Part shown: positions 52,735-60,315 of the stretch, piece after piece
How positions within the stretch are numbered: position 1 is the first letter of the stretch
Layout: the number at the start of each line of letters is the position of its first letter
From: JBBQVS01 sp038211295
GTDB lineage: Bacteria > Chloroflexota > Ktedonobacteria > Ktedonobacterales > Ktedonobacteraceae
NCBI GenBank assembly: GCA_038211295.1
Contig: JBBQVS010000011.1
Location: 15,882-79,881 of the forward strand
Length of the DNA stretch: 64,000 nt
Direction: 5' to 3'
Position numbers and translations under genes: made by a program
The notes under the pieces: model-generated
Told to the model about the DNA's origin: nothing
Database searches by the model: none
The model's input: the letters and a program-made list of their open reading frames with translations, nothing else

Positions 52735-52835
52735 ATTTGGTAATTCAATATGTGTTTGCAAGAAAAAAACACGCTATATCTGCGTGTTGAACAGAGAGAG
52801 TATTTCTCGTTTCACAAAAAGTATTGGGAGGACTC

Positions 52836-53408
52836 ATGAATATTCTACCATCGACAAAAAGTCAAGAACGCACGAGCGTGGGGTCGCAAGTAAATGATGT
52901 GGCCTTATCCGCTCTCGTCTTCAGCGAAAGTGGTCTCTTTGCCCTTGCACTGGTACGTATCTTTGTTGGCTACCTCTGGTTTCAACAACTCTTCTGGAAA
53001 TTGCCACCAAGTTTCAGCGGGTTATATGGTTATGTCGTCAATGAAGGCAAATACACTTTTTTACCCGGTTATTCCTTTATTATTCAACATGTGTTTCTCC
53101 CCAATTTCATTCTTCTGGGAGCGGGAACGTGGGTTGCGGAATTGCTTGTGTCACTCAGCCTTCTCTTTGGCGTCTTCAGCCGTCTAGGGGCATTGCTGGC
53201 TGTCCTACTGGCTGTTCAGTTATACATAGGTCTCGCGGTTGCACCTGGCGAATGGTACTGGACGTATGGCATGCTTGTTCTGCTTGGTGTTGTGCTCGCC
53301 ACCATTCCTACGGGACGCCGACTTGGGATTGATCAATGGCTTGCACCGCGTTTCTATAGCGCGACTCCCAAGACACGCATTGTTCGGATGGCACGCTGGT
53401 TTGTATAA
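52836..53408 (+). CDS. DoxX/DoxD-like membrane protein
   Basis: A 190-residue integral membrane protein of the DoxX family; DoxD is the small membrane subunit of thiosulfate:quinone oxidoreductase in Acidianus. Four hydrophobic segments are visible (about residues 33-55, 75-100, 100-125 and 125-150, with the conserved LVRIFVGYLWFQQL near the start). The start at 52836 follows GGGAGGACTC; a TTG 12 bases upstream is rejected. It shares its regulatory region with the TusA/DsrE unit, supporting a role in sulfur compound oxidation. Many DoxX proteins have unrelated roles, so the assignment rests on context. Confidence 0.7.
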   Translation: MNILPSTKSQERTSVGSQVNDVALSALVFSESGLFALALVRIFVGYLWFQQLFWKLPPSFSGLYGYVVNEGKYTFLPGYSFIIQHVFLPNFILLGAGTWVAELLVSLSLLFGVFSRLGALLAVLLAVQLYIGLAVAPGEWYWTYGMLVLLGVVLATIPTGRRLGIDQWLAPRFYSATPKTRIVRMARWFV

Positions 53409-53433
53409 AAGACAATCATAGAAGAGGAGTAAC

Positions 53434-53859
53434 ATGAAATCTATTCAAAACGGACTACTTGCAGGACTTTTCGCGGGACTCGTGCTCGCGGTCCTCTTTT
53501 TTCTGGACTCTGGATCAGGAAATCTCTTACATAATCCCGCACGTTGGCTTGCTCTGGATAGCAAAGAGGCGGGAAGATTCGTTGGCTTTCTTCTCTTGAT
53601 TGTACTGGGCGGGCTATTTGGAGTCTTCTTTGGCCTGATTGAAAGAAGAGGTGAGAGAACACTTGGACGCTCCCTCCTGCTAGGGGGTGCGACAGGAGTC
53701 CTCTTCTGGATCATCATTCCCTTTCTCTTTGGGACGCTCATCAATCATGGCCTCTTTGATTTAGGCAGATTTCTATATTCCTTTGTCCCCCTTCTCCTGT
53801 ATGGAATGCTGCTTGGCAGCTTCTTCTTTCAACGAGAGGTAAAAGTACAACGTATCTAA
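53434..53859 (+). CDS. small membrane protein
   Basis: A 141-residue protein with four hydrophobic segments (about residues 7-24, 49-68, 82-101, 110-130). No family is recognised. It starts 25 bases after the DoxX-like gene (AGAGGAGTAAC before the ATG), so it is almost surely co-transcribed with it. It may be an accessory membrane subunit of the same sulfur-related system. Confidence 0.6.
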   Translation: MKSIQNGLLAGLFAGLVLAVLFFLDSGSGNLLHNPARWLALDSKEAGRFVGFLLLIVLGGLFGVFFGLIERRGERTLGRSLLLGGATGVLFWIIIPFLFGTLINHGLFDLGRFLYSFVPLLLYGMLLGSFFFQREVKVQRI

Positions 53860-53940
53860 TGTGATGTGCCATTTCGCTATAAGTGCGTTGTTCCTAAGCT
53901 TCCACCTGAACTAGACCCGATAAACTACCCTGGCTTATGT

Positions 53941-54030
53941 ATGATAGGTGAGATGCGCCTTCAAGGAATATCAGCAGAGAAGGTAGCCGATGCTGTAAGT
54001 GCAGCCGGCTACCGTACCGGTAGTAAATGA
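53941..54030 (+). pseudogene. serine-recombinase fragment
   Basis: A 29-codon frame reads MRLQGISAEKVADAVSAAGY then RTGSK and a stop. It resembles the domain after the catalytic part of large serine recombinases (GxSxxxIAxxLNxxGYRT). Nothing on either side continues it. Confidence 0.4.
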
Positions 54031-54326
54031 TTTGGGGATAGGCTTTTTACGGGAGACACGATCACCGCGCCGAACTTTCCTGTTAAGTTAAAACCAAACT
54101 CCATTTCGATTTCATTGGGCTTGATGCTGAGGCCATGTAGTTGCGTGATGGCTGTTTCCGTTGCTGAACGAATCGTACTCATAGTCTGCTTAAAGCTTGT
54201 TTGCGCGTCAGTGATAACGGCACTTGCTTGTGATGAAGCTCTCTGTGTTGTGCCGCTTTCTGGCTCATCACCTATAACCAGAATGCTTTGCCCATCCTCC
54301 AACTCGAAGCGAACAAGATGTTTCAT
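54009..54326 (-). CDS. Trypsin-co-occurring domain 1 (Trypco1) protein
   Basis: A 105-residue protein whose FELEDGQSILVIGD opening and C-terminal PNEIEMEFGFNLTGKFGAVI are characteristic of the CU044_2847/Trypco1 family. Trypco1 domains are often found as small partners of trypsin-like peptidase-containing signalling or conflict systems. No peptidase is adjacent here. The chosen start is the second in-frame ATG, with GGAGAG 4 bases upstream; two other in-frame ATGs at 54338 and further upstream are possible. A transposase fragment lies directly upstream, so the usual partner may have been lost. Confidence 0.75.
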   Translation of the reverse strand: MKHLVRFELEDGQSILVIGDEPESGTTQRASSQASAVITDAQTSFKQTMSTIRSATETAITQLHGLSIKPNEIEMEFGFNLTGKFGAVIVSPVKSLSPNHLLPVR

Positions 54327-54478
54327 CAAACTCTCCATGCTGTCTGAAAAGCTCCCTCTCCTGAGAAAAAGCGAGACAGCGTTATAGTGCAAGCAAAACA
54401 GGTCTCGGCGCACGAAAAGCCTGTACAGATGTTCTGATGGCACCGTATGTGTCCTTTGAAATCGAGACATGCAAAGTT

Positions 54479-55099
54479 TCAATCTCCTAATCGAGAGAGT
54501 TGAATATATTGTATTTGTAGAAGTAGAGCAGTGAGCGATTTTGCCCGTTGTACAGCTTTGGCATTGATAACGATGTACATGGGGGTATTCAAGTTGTGGG
54601 CAGAACGAGCGTTGCGGACTTTGGGTCGTTCGATGCCGGGTTCTTTGGCTTGACTATTGATGCGTTCACACGAGGTGCGTTGGCGATAGATGCCCGGACA
54701 GAGCGGGGCGGAGCGGCCAAGCATGACACGCATTTGCCCTCCCAATTCGTGCTTCACATCTTTGACACATCCACAGCCTTTGGCGAATTGGGTATGGTCA
54801 CAGGTCGTGCCTGTTTTCTCAGGAAAGAGCAATGGGCAGCGATAGCGCAACGCCTGATAGCCATTGGTGGGAGCAAAGGTGAAGGTCGGAGCCATTCGTA
54901 GACCTTTGGGACAGCAAGGCACGCCATCAGGGTCACGCGGAAAGGTGGGATGTCCATGCTGATTGAGAGGAATGGCAGCAATGTCACCGTGATGCACGGT
55001 GGCCTGATAGATATACCAAGCATCAAAAGCGGCATCGGCGGTGATAGTGGTTGAGCGTAGCAACCGCTCGAAGATGTAACGGCACAAAATAGGTGACAT
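54479..55099 (-). pseudogene. DDE transposase C-terminal fragment
   Basis: A 206-codon frame with ERLLRSTTITADAAFDAWYI (the conserved TADA(A/G)YD segment of DDE enzymes) and RTSCERINSQAKEPG near the end (catalytic Glu region). The N-terminal half is missing; the sequence upstream to 55250 continues only as other-frame stretches. It belongs to the IS1182/ISNCY-like group by appearance. A dead remnant next to a long inverted repeat. Confidence 0.7.
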
Positions 55100-55262
55100 T
55101 GCCTGCGTTGAAGGGGTGAGTCGATTCAGCCAGCACGACGTCGCCGTGGTCGGGGGTAGTTGAGGCAGCTACGCCGCTTCCATAGCGTCATAAGGACTCT
55201 TTACGCTTGCGATTAGGGCCGCGAACAGCAATACTCAGAGCGTGATAAGCGGTGTTTGGTGT

Positions 55263-55362
55263 GGCAGGGAGACCGCGAGGGTCTCCCCTACACATTAGAA
55301 CAATCCCTACATATCGGGGTGAGGTATCGAAATGTAGGGGAGACCCTCGCGGTCTCCCTGCC
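55263..55362. repeat. 30-bp perfect inverted repeat with 40-bp spacer
   Basis: The arm at 55263-55292 (GGCAGGGAGACCGCGAGGG and on to TCTCCCCTACA) is the exact reverse complement of 55333-55362. Each arm has an internal palindrome (GGGAGACC..GGTCTCCC type). The structure resembles a miniature mobile element or REP doublet (BIME). Confidence 0.75.
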
Positions 55363-55483
55363 CTTTCCCTGATTTTATTCTGTAATTACCTTTCATGCAC
55401 ATTTTTACACATAGTCCGCACTCCGTTGAACCATCTTACACATTCTCCTCCTTTCCCACGTATCTATACGTTCCTACCTCTTG

Positions 55484-56512
55484 TTACTTTGGCAAAGGAT
55501 GTTGAAACATCACCTGGGTAGACTGATGATCGGCCTGCGCGAAGAGGTACATTGTGCCACTTCCAGCGAACGAGGTAGTGATAGAGCTAATGCGACGTTG
55601 GTTCACAAAGAAAGAGAGGGTATGAGGATAGCGTATCACTGCTATGCGGTTCGTTTGGTTAACGCCACTATGAATAGTGGTACTTGTCCCCGAAAAGGTC
55701 TTCTCGCCTTGTTTGTCTTGAAAGGTGACATCATAGTGGCCGTCCTGATCTATACATAGCCGGTACATGATATCGTGTTGTGGGGTCGCAAAGAGTATCC
55801 CGCCACTATCGCCTGTGTGGATAATCATCTGAATACTAAAAACTTTCACACTCTCAGGCATTTCTTTTAGGGCACACACCTGTGATGCTGCCGACGTTGT
55901 GGCTGTAAGAGCGTAACCATCTATTGAAAAGGGACATGCCTGCGTCGTGAGGCTATCTAAAGCAACGGAAGTGCCAATGGGCGAGGGAATAGACAGTGGA
56001 TGTGTGGTAGCACTCACTGTAACGTGAGAGGGAACAGGCAGTTGAAACAGGTATATCAGCACCGCACATGCCGCGAGTGCAGCGCAAGCACCGCCCAGTA
56101 AGACCTCTTTTTGCTTCACAAGCCGCCGTGTTTTGCTCCATTTGTCAGACGTGATGGCCTGTTGTGCGGGAGGTTGAACCGCTTCCACATCGGCAATGGT
56201 CAATACATGCATCACAGCGTTTGTGGCGGTGGCAAAGGTGGCCGCTTGTTCCTCTATGGTGGCGGGCTTGTCCTCAAGAGACGGTTGCGGCTGAGGAGCA
56301 GGCTCTGCGTCGGCTGGTGTAAGTAGTCCCAATTCGTGGGCGTTCTTGCCAAACAGCTCGCATAGCTTCTGGCGAAAGTAGGGCGAGGGAGTGGTCACGT
56401 CGCGCTCCCAGCGTCCCACGTTGACCGCTGTTGTGCCGATTTCCTCCGCCAAACGCTCCTGTGACCAACCTTTTAGTTCGCGTTCCTGTTTGATTGGTTT
56501 TTTCTGCTGCAT
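55484..56512 (-). CDS. XRE-family regulator with membrane-anchored beta domain
   Basis: A 342-residue protein with an N-terminal Cro/CI-type HTH (residues 5-65, ERELKGWSQERLAEEIGTTA and GRWERD), a Pro/Ala-rich linker, one membrane helix (about 140-158, VLLGGACAALAACAVLIYLF) and an external domain of about 180 residues. That domain is beta-rich, with TGDSGGILF and ISSITTSFAGSGTMYLFAQA, like concanavalin/LamG or DUF1080 sugar-binding folds. The layout is that of a one-component membrane regulator: outside sensing, inside DNA binding. The start follows AGGGGTAAC. A possible operator lies upstream at 56597-56630. The ligand and target are unknown. Confidence 0.75.
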   Translation of the reverse strand: MQQKKPIKQERELKGWSQERLAEEIGTTAVNVGRWERDVTTPSPYFRQKLCELFGKNAHELGLLTPADAEPAPQPQPSLEDKPATIEEQAATFATATNAVMHVLTIADVEAVQPPAQQAITSDKWSKTRRLVKQKEVLLGGACAALAACAVLIYLFQLPVPSHVTVSATTHPLSIPSPIGTSVALDSLTTQACPFSIDGYALTATTSAASQVCALKEMPESVKVFSIQMIIHTGDSGGILFATPQHDIMYRLCIDQDGHYDVTFQDKQGEKTFSGTSTTIHSGVNQTNRIAVIRYPHTLSFFVNQRRISSITTSFAGSGTMYLFAQADHQSTQVMFQHPLPK

Positions 56513-56596
56513 TGTTACCCCTTTTTCTATGATTGATGCTCTCTGCTTTTTCTACATCGTTGCATAAGCATTATGCTCTCATATCGTATAGATTAT

Positions 56597-56630
56597 CGTG
56601 AGACAGTTTGACATTTACTGGAGTCTCACG
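56597..56630. promoter_or_regulatory. inverted repeat upstream of XRE-type gene
   Basis: CGTGAGAC and GTCTCACG flank an 18-base spacer that includes TTGACA. It is 85 bases upstream of the XRE-family start and may be its operator. The remaining 56513-56948 stretch has no other feature I can support. Confidence 0.35.
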
Positions 56631-56948
56631 ACTTAGGAAGAGCATATACTACTTAATCGAAAAGGTTTGCATGAACGTGCCCAGATTGCCATAAAGGTAC
56701 TAGTAAGCGGTTGAGAAACGTAAACCAAGAAAAGGCTGTTTCTCATAAAAACAGAGACAAAGAGAATTTTACCCCTCAATCATCCCAGGTAGTTTTTGCT
56801 AAAAATGTTGTTTGAGTGGGAAATGATGCCTGTTTGATGTGTGTCTGTTCTAGTGGTAGCTCTCTGCAAGATGTATGCTTTGCACAGAGTAAAGTATGTA
56901 TCACTGATATTCGATACGTACTATTCAACTCTGAAAGGACATCATACA

Positions 56949-57851
56949 ATGATGCAATCAAAGTTTGCAAAGGGTGTACTCGTTTTTCTTGCCACTAGTA
57001 TGCTCTTTGTAGCAATGGCAACCGCATTATCCCCATCTGCCCATGCAGCAAGCACTGTTCAGGTGGCCTCTCCTAGTTGCGGTGGACGCAGCGCACCTAC
57101 TTCACACGAAACGATACAACGCGTTCAAGCGCCTATTATGACTTGGACTAGAGAAATAGTTCATTACAGCGAGTGTGACACACAGGATTTAGTTCAAAAT
57201 GTGGGTAGTGGCGCATGGGGTGCTGGTGGATGTACAGCTTTTATTAGTGTTCTTAACGCATTTGCTAAAATTACCCGATTTGCAAAAACAGATGCTGTTT
57301 GCAAAGTTTTAGCGTTTGCATTGATAGGCGTAGGTCGATATATTCAAGATGTAGACACTAAAGGCGGTGGATGCGGAGTAGATTTCACTTTCGTTAGCTC
57401 AGTTACTACTGGTTTAACGCCAGGAGATGTGACATTTACTCCGCATAGCCTTTCTGCGACTGCTCAAGCCTGTCCTGCTGGTGTTGCGCCAAAGGGTAAC
57501 GGTAAGGACTTAGGGACTCGTTACCTGCCTACCCCTGCTCCTGTTGTACTGATGAGTGCAGTTGCGGACAGTTTCGCCATCGACGAATGTAACACACCAC
57601 ATGTTCTTACGGTACTGGCGAATGATGATGTTGCGAGAAATGGAGTTCTTCCAGATGTCACCATTACTGATGTCAGTGGTGCAACATTGGGAACCGCAGC
57701 AGCGGGGCCGCGTTACATTGCCTACACACCTTCCGGCGATCCTGAAACTGGAACCGACACGCTTAGTTATACTGTTACAGATAACGTTACGGGCGATACT
57801 GTTACAGGTACAGCAACTATTACGCTAAGCGAATGTAATGGAGACGACTAG
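56949..57851 (+). CDS. secreted protein with C-terminal Ig-like (VCBS/Big_9-type) domain
   Basis: A 300-residue exported protein. The signal peptide (about residues 1-34) ends after SAHAAS. The middle part (about 85-170) is Gly- and Cys-rich, with a hydrophobic stretch CTAFISVLNAFAKITRF and KGGGCGVDF, and resembles no family I can name. The C-terminal part (about 205-295) has the Ig-like pattern ADSFAIDECNTPHVLTVLAN then DTLSYTVTDNVTGDTVTGTA with VTITDVSGATLG, found in surface proteins. The start at 56949 follows GAAAGGACATC and fits the signal peptide. A strong terminator at 57887-57950 ends the transcript. Confidence 0.7.
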   Translation: MMQSKFAKGVLVFLATSMLFVAMATALSPSAHAASTVQVASPSCGGRSAPTSHETIQRVQAPIMTWTREIVHYSECDTQDLVQNVGSGAWGAGGCTAFISVLNAFAKITRFAKTDAVCKVLAFALIGVGRYIQDVDTKGGGCGVDFTFVSSVTTGLTPGDVTFTPHSLSATAQACPAGVAPKGNGKDLGTRYLPTPAPVVLMSAVADSFAIDECNTPHVLTVLANDDVARNGVLPDVTITDVSGATLGTAAAGPRYIAYTPSGDPETGTDTLSYTVTDNVTGDTVTGTATITLSECNGDD

Positions 57852-57886
57852 ACTAATACATCACCGCTTACCACTAGCTAGGTAGC

Positions 57887-57950
57887 AACTCAATTACTAA
57901 AAAAGGAAGCATTCATAGGTGTGGGTGCTTCCTTTTTTAGTAGTTGAGTT
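57887..57950 (+). terminator. strong terminator hairpin
   Basis: AACTCAATTACTAAAAAAGG with AAGC pairs with GCTTCCTTTTTTAGTAGTTG and AGTT over 24 bases with one mismatch; the stem has its own A/T run. Confidence 0.8.
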
Positions 57951-58234
57951 ACTAGCATACTCAACAATGCATTCAACTATAACATTGTCTACTTAGAACA
58001 AACACAACCCCAGCACTCACACCTTTTCCAGTGGTACTATCTATTCTCTCAATGTTCTCTTATATTACACAAGAAAGTACTATACTATAGACTTTGTAAT
58101 AAAACAGATACTTGTATTGAAAATTCAAGAGGATGAAATTACCTCAGAAGAATTTGAGACCGTATAGAAGGAGGCACTCAAACGATCTTCACCTCATCAG
58201 ACCGTAAACCATAAAACATAATAGGAGGTAGAAC
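57951..58234. other. AT-rich stretch without gene
   Basis: 280 AT-rich bases between the terminator at 57887-57950 and the next gene. No promoter of good match or other element was recognised. Confidence 0.4.
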
Positions 58235-58561
58235 ATGACACAAGAAGACCTTTGGCCCTTTCGTTTGCAGCGAGAACTCCTGCAAGCTCTCAAAAACACC
58301 AGTGGAGTGGAATGGGGCTATGATGAGGCAAACAATCTGGGGATGGAGGCCGACTTCAGGGAAGCCTTTGACGCAATGCCCGGTGAACGTTTGCGGTTAC
58401 AACACATGGAAGTAACAGAGAAAGGCATAGAAATACAGGTCACTGTCGGGGCAGAACTGACGTCACTGCCAGAGATTTCAAAAGCTATGTATGAGCTTTT
58501 ATATGCTGTAGGAGAAAATCTTTTTCTTGTTGTTCTGCTGTTAGACGATGAAGCAGTATGA
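58235..58561 (+). CDS. small acidic hypothetical protein
   Basis: A 108-residue acidic protein of unknown family. It is mixed alpha/beta with a predicted strand near RLQHMEVTEKGIEIQV and a hydrophobic C-terminal strand (LFLVVLLLDDEAV). It has a good ribosome site (TAGGAGG 6 bases before the ATG). It lies beside HINT and RHS toxin remnants, so an immunity protein is conceivable, but no sequence evidence supports that beyond position and size. Confidence 0.5.
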   Translation: MTQEDLWPFRLQRELLQALKNTSGVEWGYDEANNLGMEADFREAFDAMPGERLRLQHMEVTEKGIEIQVTVGAELTSLPEISKAMYELLYAVGENLFLVVLLLDDEAV

Positions 58562-58701
58562 GACTGGTTTGTGATAGGGAGTGCATCACACGGGCATATC
58601 GGAGAAATCCGCATGTTGCGAAAAGACATTCCCCACATTGACTTGTCAGGACTAATTTCTACGCTGTTTCGAGAAAATAGAAGGATTGAAAGGGAGTAAA
58701 C

Positions 58702-58757
58702 AAAAGCAACACGCACTGCGTTCTCATCCTATAGGAGAACGCAGTGCGTGTTGCTTT
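58702..58757. repeat. long terminator-like hairpin
   Basis: AAAGCAACACGCACTGCGTT with CTC and its complement GAGAACGCAGTGCGTGTTGCTTT form a stem of about 23 pairs with a nine-base loop. It separates the small acidic gene from the HINT remnant. Confidence 0.7.
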
Positions 58758-58840
58758 ATGCAGAGAGAAAAGCCTGTCTTCTCGTTTGAACAAAAAAGTG
58801 GTTTGGTCTCCATTGTAAAGAAAGACATGCTTAAACCGGA

Positions 58841-59161
58841 ATGCATGTGCAACATGTAGATGGCAGCGTTGGGGTTGTCACAGTGTGGACGCTTGTCCCC
58901 GGCATTCAGACGATATACAATCTGGAAGTCGCGCATGACCACACGTTCACCGTTGGCGACGGGTAATGGATTGTTTATAATTGTGGGTGGGATGGTGGCT
59001 CAAACCCATATGAAGACCTTCAACCTATAGGAAAGCTTAGGAGAGTAAGTGAGAGCTATCTAAAACAGCAAGGAGTTGATGCACACAGGGTAAAGACTGA
59101 CCTATGTTTAGAGAACCCAGCTTCCTTTGACATTTATAAAGATCAAGACGATACAGAGAAA
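58841..59161 (+). pseudogene. polymorphic toxin remnant: HINT end and toxin start
   Basis: The frame reads MHVQHVDGSVGVVTVWTLVP then IYNLEVAHDHTFTVGDG, a stop, and WIVYNCGWDGGSNPYEDL. TFTVGDGxWxVxNC is the closing motif of HINT (pretoxin) domains; the TAA at 58964 replaces a Gln codon. Beyond NC comes KLRRVSESYLKQQGVDAHRV then SFDIYKDQD, which is the pattern of a toxin domain found in polymorphic toxins. The frame runs without other stops into the next gene. The N-terminal secretion and repeat parts are missing here. Confidence 0.75.
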
Positions 59162-59824
59162 ATGGCAAAAGTACGCACATTATTTTCTTTTGTGAGGTTT
59201 CTTAATCTAAGCGTTGCAAAACTGCGAACGGTGAACATCATTAGTGCTGATTTTCAAGGAGAGACAGGAGTGTTCTCGCTTTGCATGAGTATAAGCCTTG
59301 TCATGAACGACGATACAGAACACTGGTTAGGGGTGTATCAAAGCGACGCTGCTGAGGAGGATGAGCAAGAACAAGAACGGCATATTCCCCCTTTTTGTCT
59401 GAGACGAGCAACCTGGGAGACAAAAAAAGATTGCTCTCTCTTTCGTAGGGCGACAAACAAGAAAGAGTATGTCAAAGAGAAAGGCGCGATTGAGGGGCGT
59501 ATTATGTTTGGAACCCCTGAGTTGTACTCAGAGATTGGCCCGTTGATGGAGGAACTTGAACAGCTTGTTCGGCAGGGCATTGCACTGCAACCGATTGAGG
59601 GAACTGAATTCCTTTGGAATCGTGTGCGAGTAGACATCCGTAGAGAGATAAGCTTTTCACTGGAGTATTCTTTCAATCAAGGCCGGAACGCGCCTCTGGA
59701 AGTGTTGGTTGAAAGATGGTACACGAGCTTTTCTCGTATAGACGTTGCAGGAGGGATCATCCCAGATACGGGCTGTTTCATCAGTTACTCGTTTCCCATT
59801 GAGGATGTCCTTGAGCGGTTTTGA
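59162..59824 (+). CDS. hypothetical protein in frame with HINT remnant
   Basis: A 220-residue hydrophilic protein that I do not recognise. It contains a patch of acidic residues (DAAEEDEQEQER) and a C-terminal alpha/beta segment. Its frame is continuous with the HINT-toxin remnant upstream (no stop between 58967 and 59162), so it may be the C-terminal part of that toxin or a fused neighbouring gene such as an immunity protein. A GTG at 59269 behind AAGGAGAGACAGG could be an independent start. It ends with two hairpins (59867-59894 and 59912-59969). Confidence 0.45.
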   Translation: MAKVRTLFSFVRFLNLSVAKLRTVNIISADFQGETGVFSLCMSISLVMNDDTEHWLGVYQSDAAEEDEQEQERHIPPFCLRRATWETKKDCSLFRRATNKKEYVKEKGAIEGRIMFGTPELYSEIGPLMEELEQLVRQGIALQPIEGTEFLWNRVRVDIRREISFSLEYSFNQGRNAPLEVLVERWYTSFSRIDVAGGIIPDTGCFISYSFPIEDVLERF

Positions 59825-59866
59825 GTGTTGGGGATGGTGTGCCTCTTCGGGGTCTTGTGATGGTGT

Positions 59867-59969
59867 TCACACCTTCTCTCGAGAGAAGGTGTGAGACGCT
59901 TCGATTTCAGCGAGAACGCTACAAGCAGAGCGACATGGTGTTCATTTTGGCTCTGTTTGTAGCGTTCTC
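59867..59969 (+). terminator. tandem hairpins downstream of hypothetical gene
   Basis: A 28-base perfect palindrome (TCACACCTTCTCTC and complement, 59867-59894) is followed by GAGAACGCTACAAGCAGAGC (59912-59931) pairing with GCTCTGTTTGTAGCGTTCTC (59950-59969) with one mismatch. No T run follows directly. Confidence 0.5.
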
Positions 59970-60101
59970 GTGCATGTTGCTGTTCCTAGATGCTCTTAAA
60001 ACGTGATAATCTGTGTGGCTTGTGGCGTCGAGTTCGCCAGAAGTTCTGGCTCCCTACGGCTTGCTGCTGGCTCAGTTCTAAAGTGTCTTGAGGGAGCAAC
60101 A

Positions 60102-60275
60102 ATGTCTTCGATGAGTAAATGGAGCGAGACGTTCCTGCTCACCGACACTTTGGGCAGCGTAGTCACTAGCATGAGCAACACGGCAGGCAGCGCAGCGGTG
60201 CGGGGTAATCAAGCCTATGGTGCCTATGGGAACCAACGCTACTCCAAAGGCACGGGTCTGCAAATAGAACAATGA
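60102..60275 (+). pseudogene. RHS-repeat core fragment
   Basis: The frame gives TFLLTDTLGSVVTSMSNTAG and SAAVRGNQAYGAYGNQRYSKG. This is the RHS/YD-repeat core sequence that precedes the variable toxin in RHS proteins (usual form DHLGSV... YGPYGNQRY). Both ends are lost. With the HINT fragment it marks a former toxin locus. Confidence 0.75.
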
Positions 60276-60315
60276 ATACGCCTATGCTAAGAGAAGAATA
60301 AATAAAGGGAAGAGC

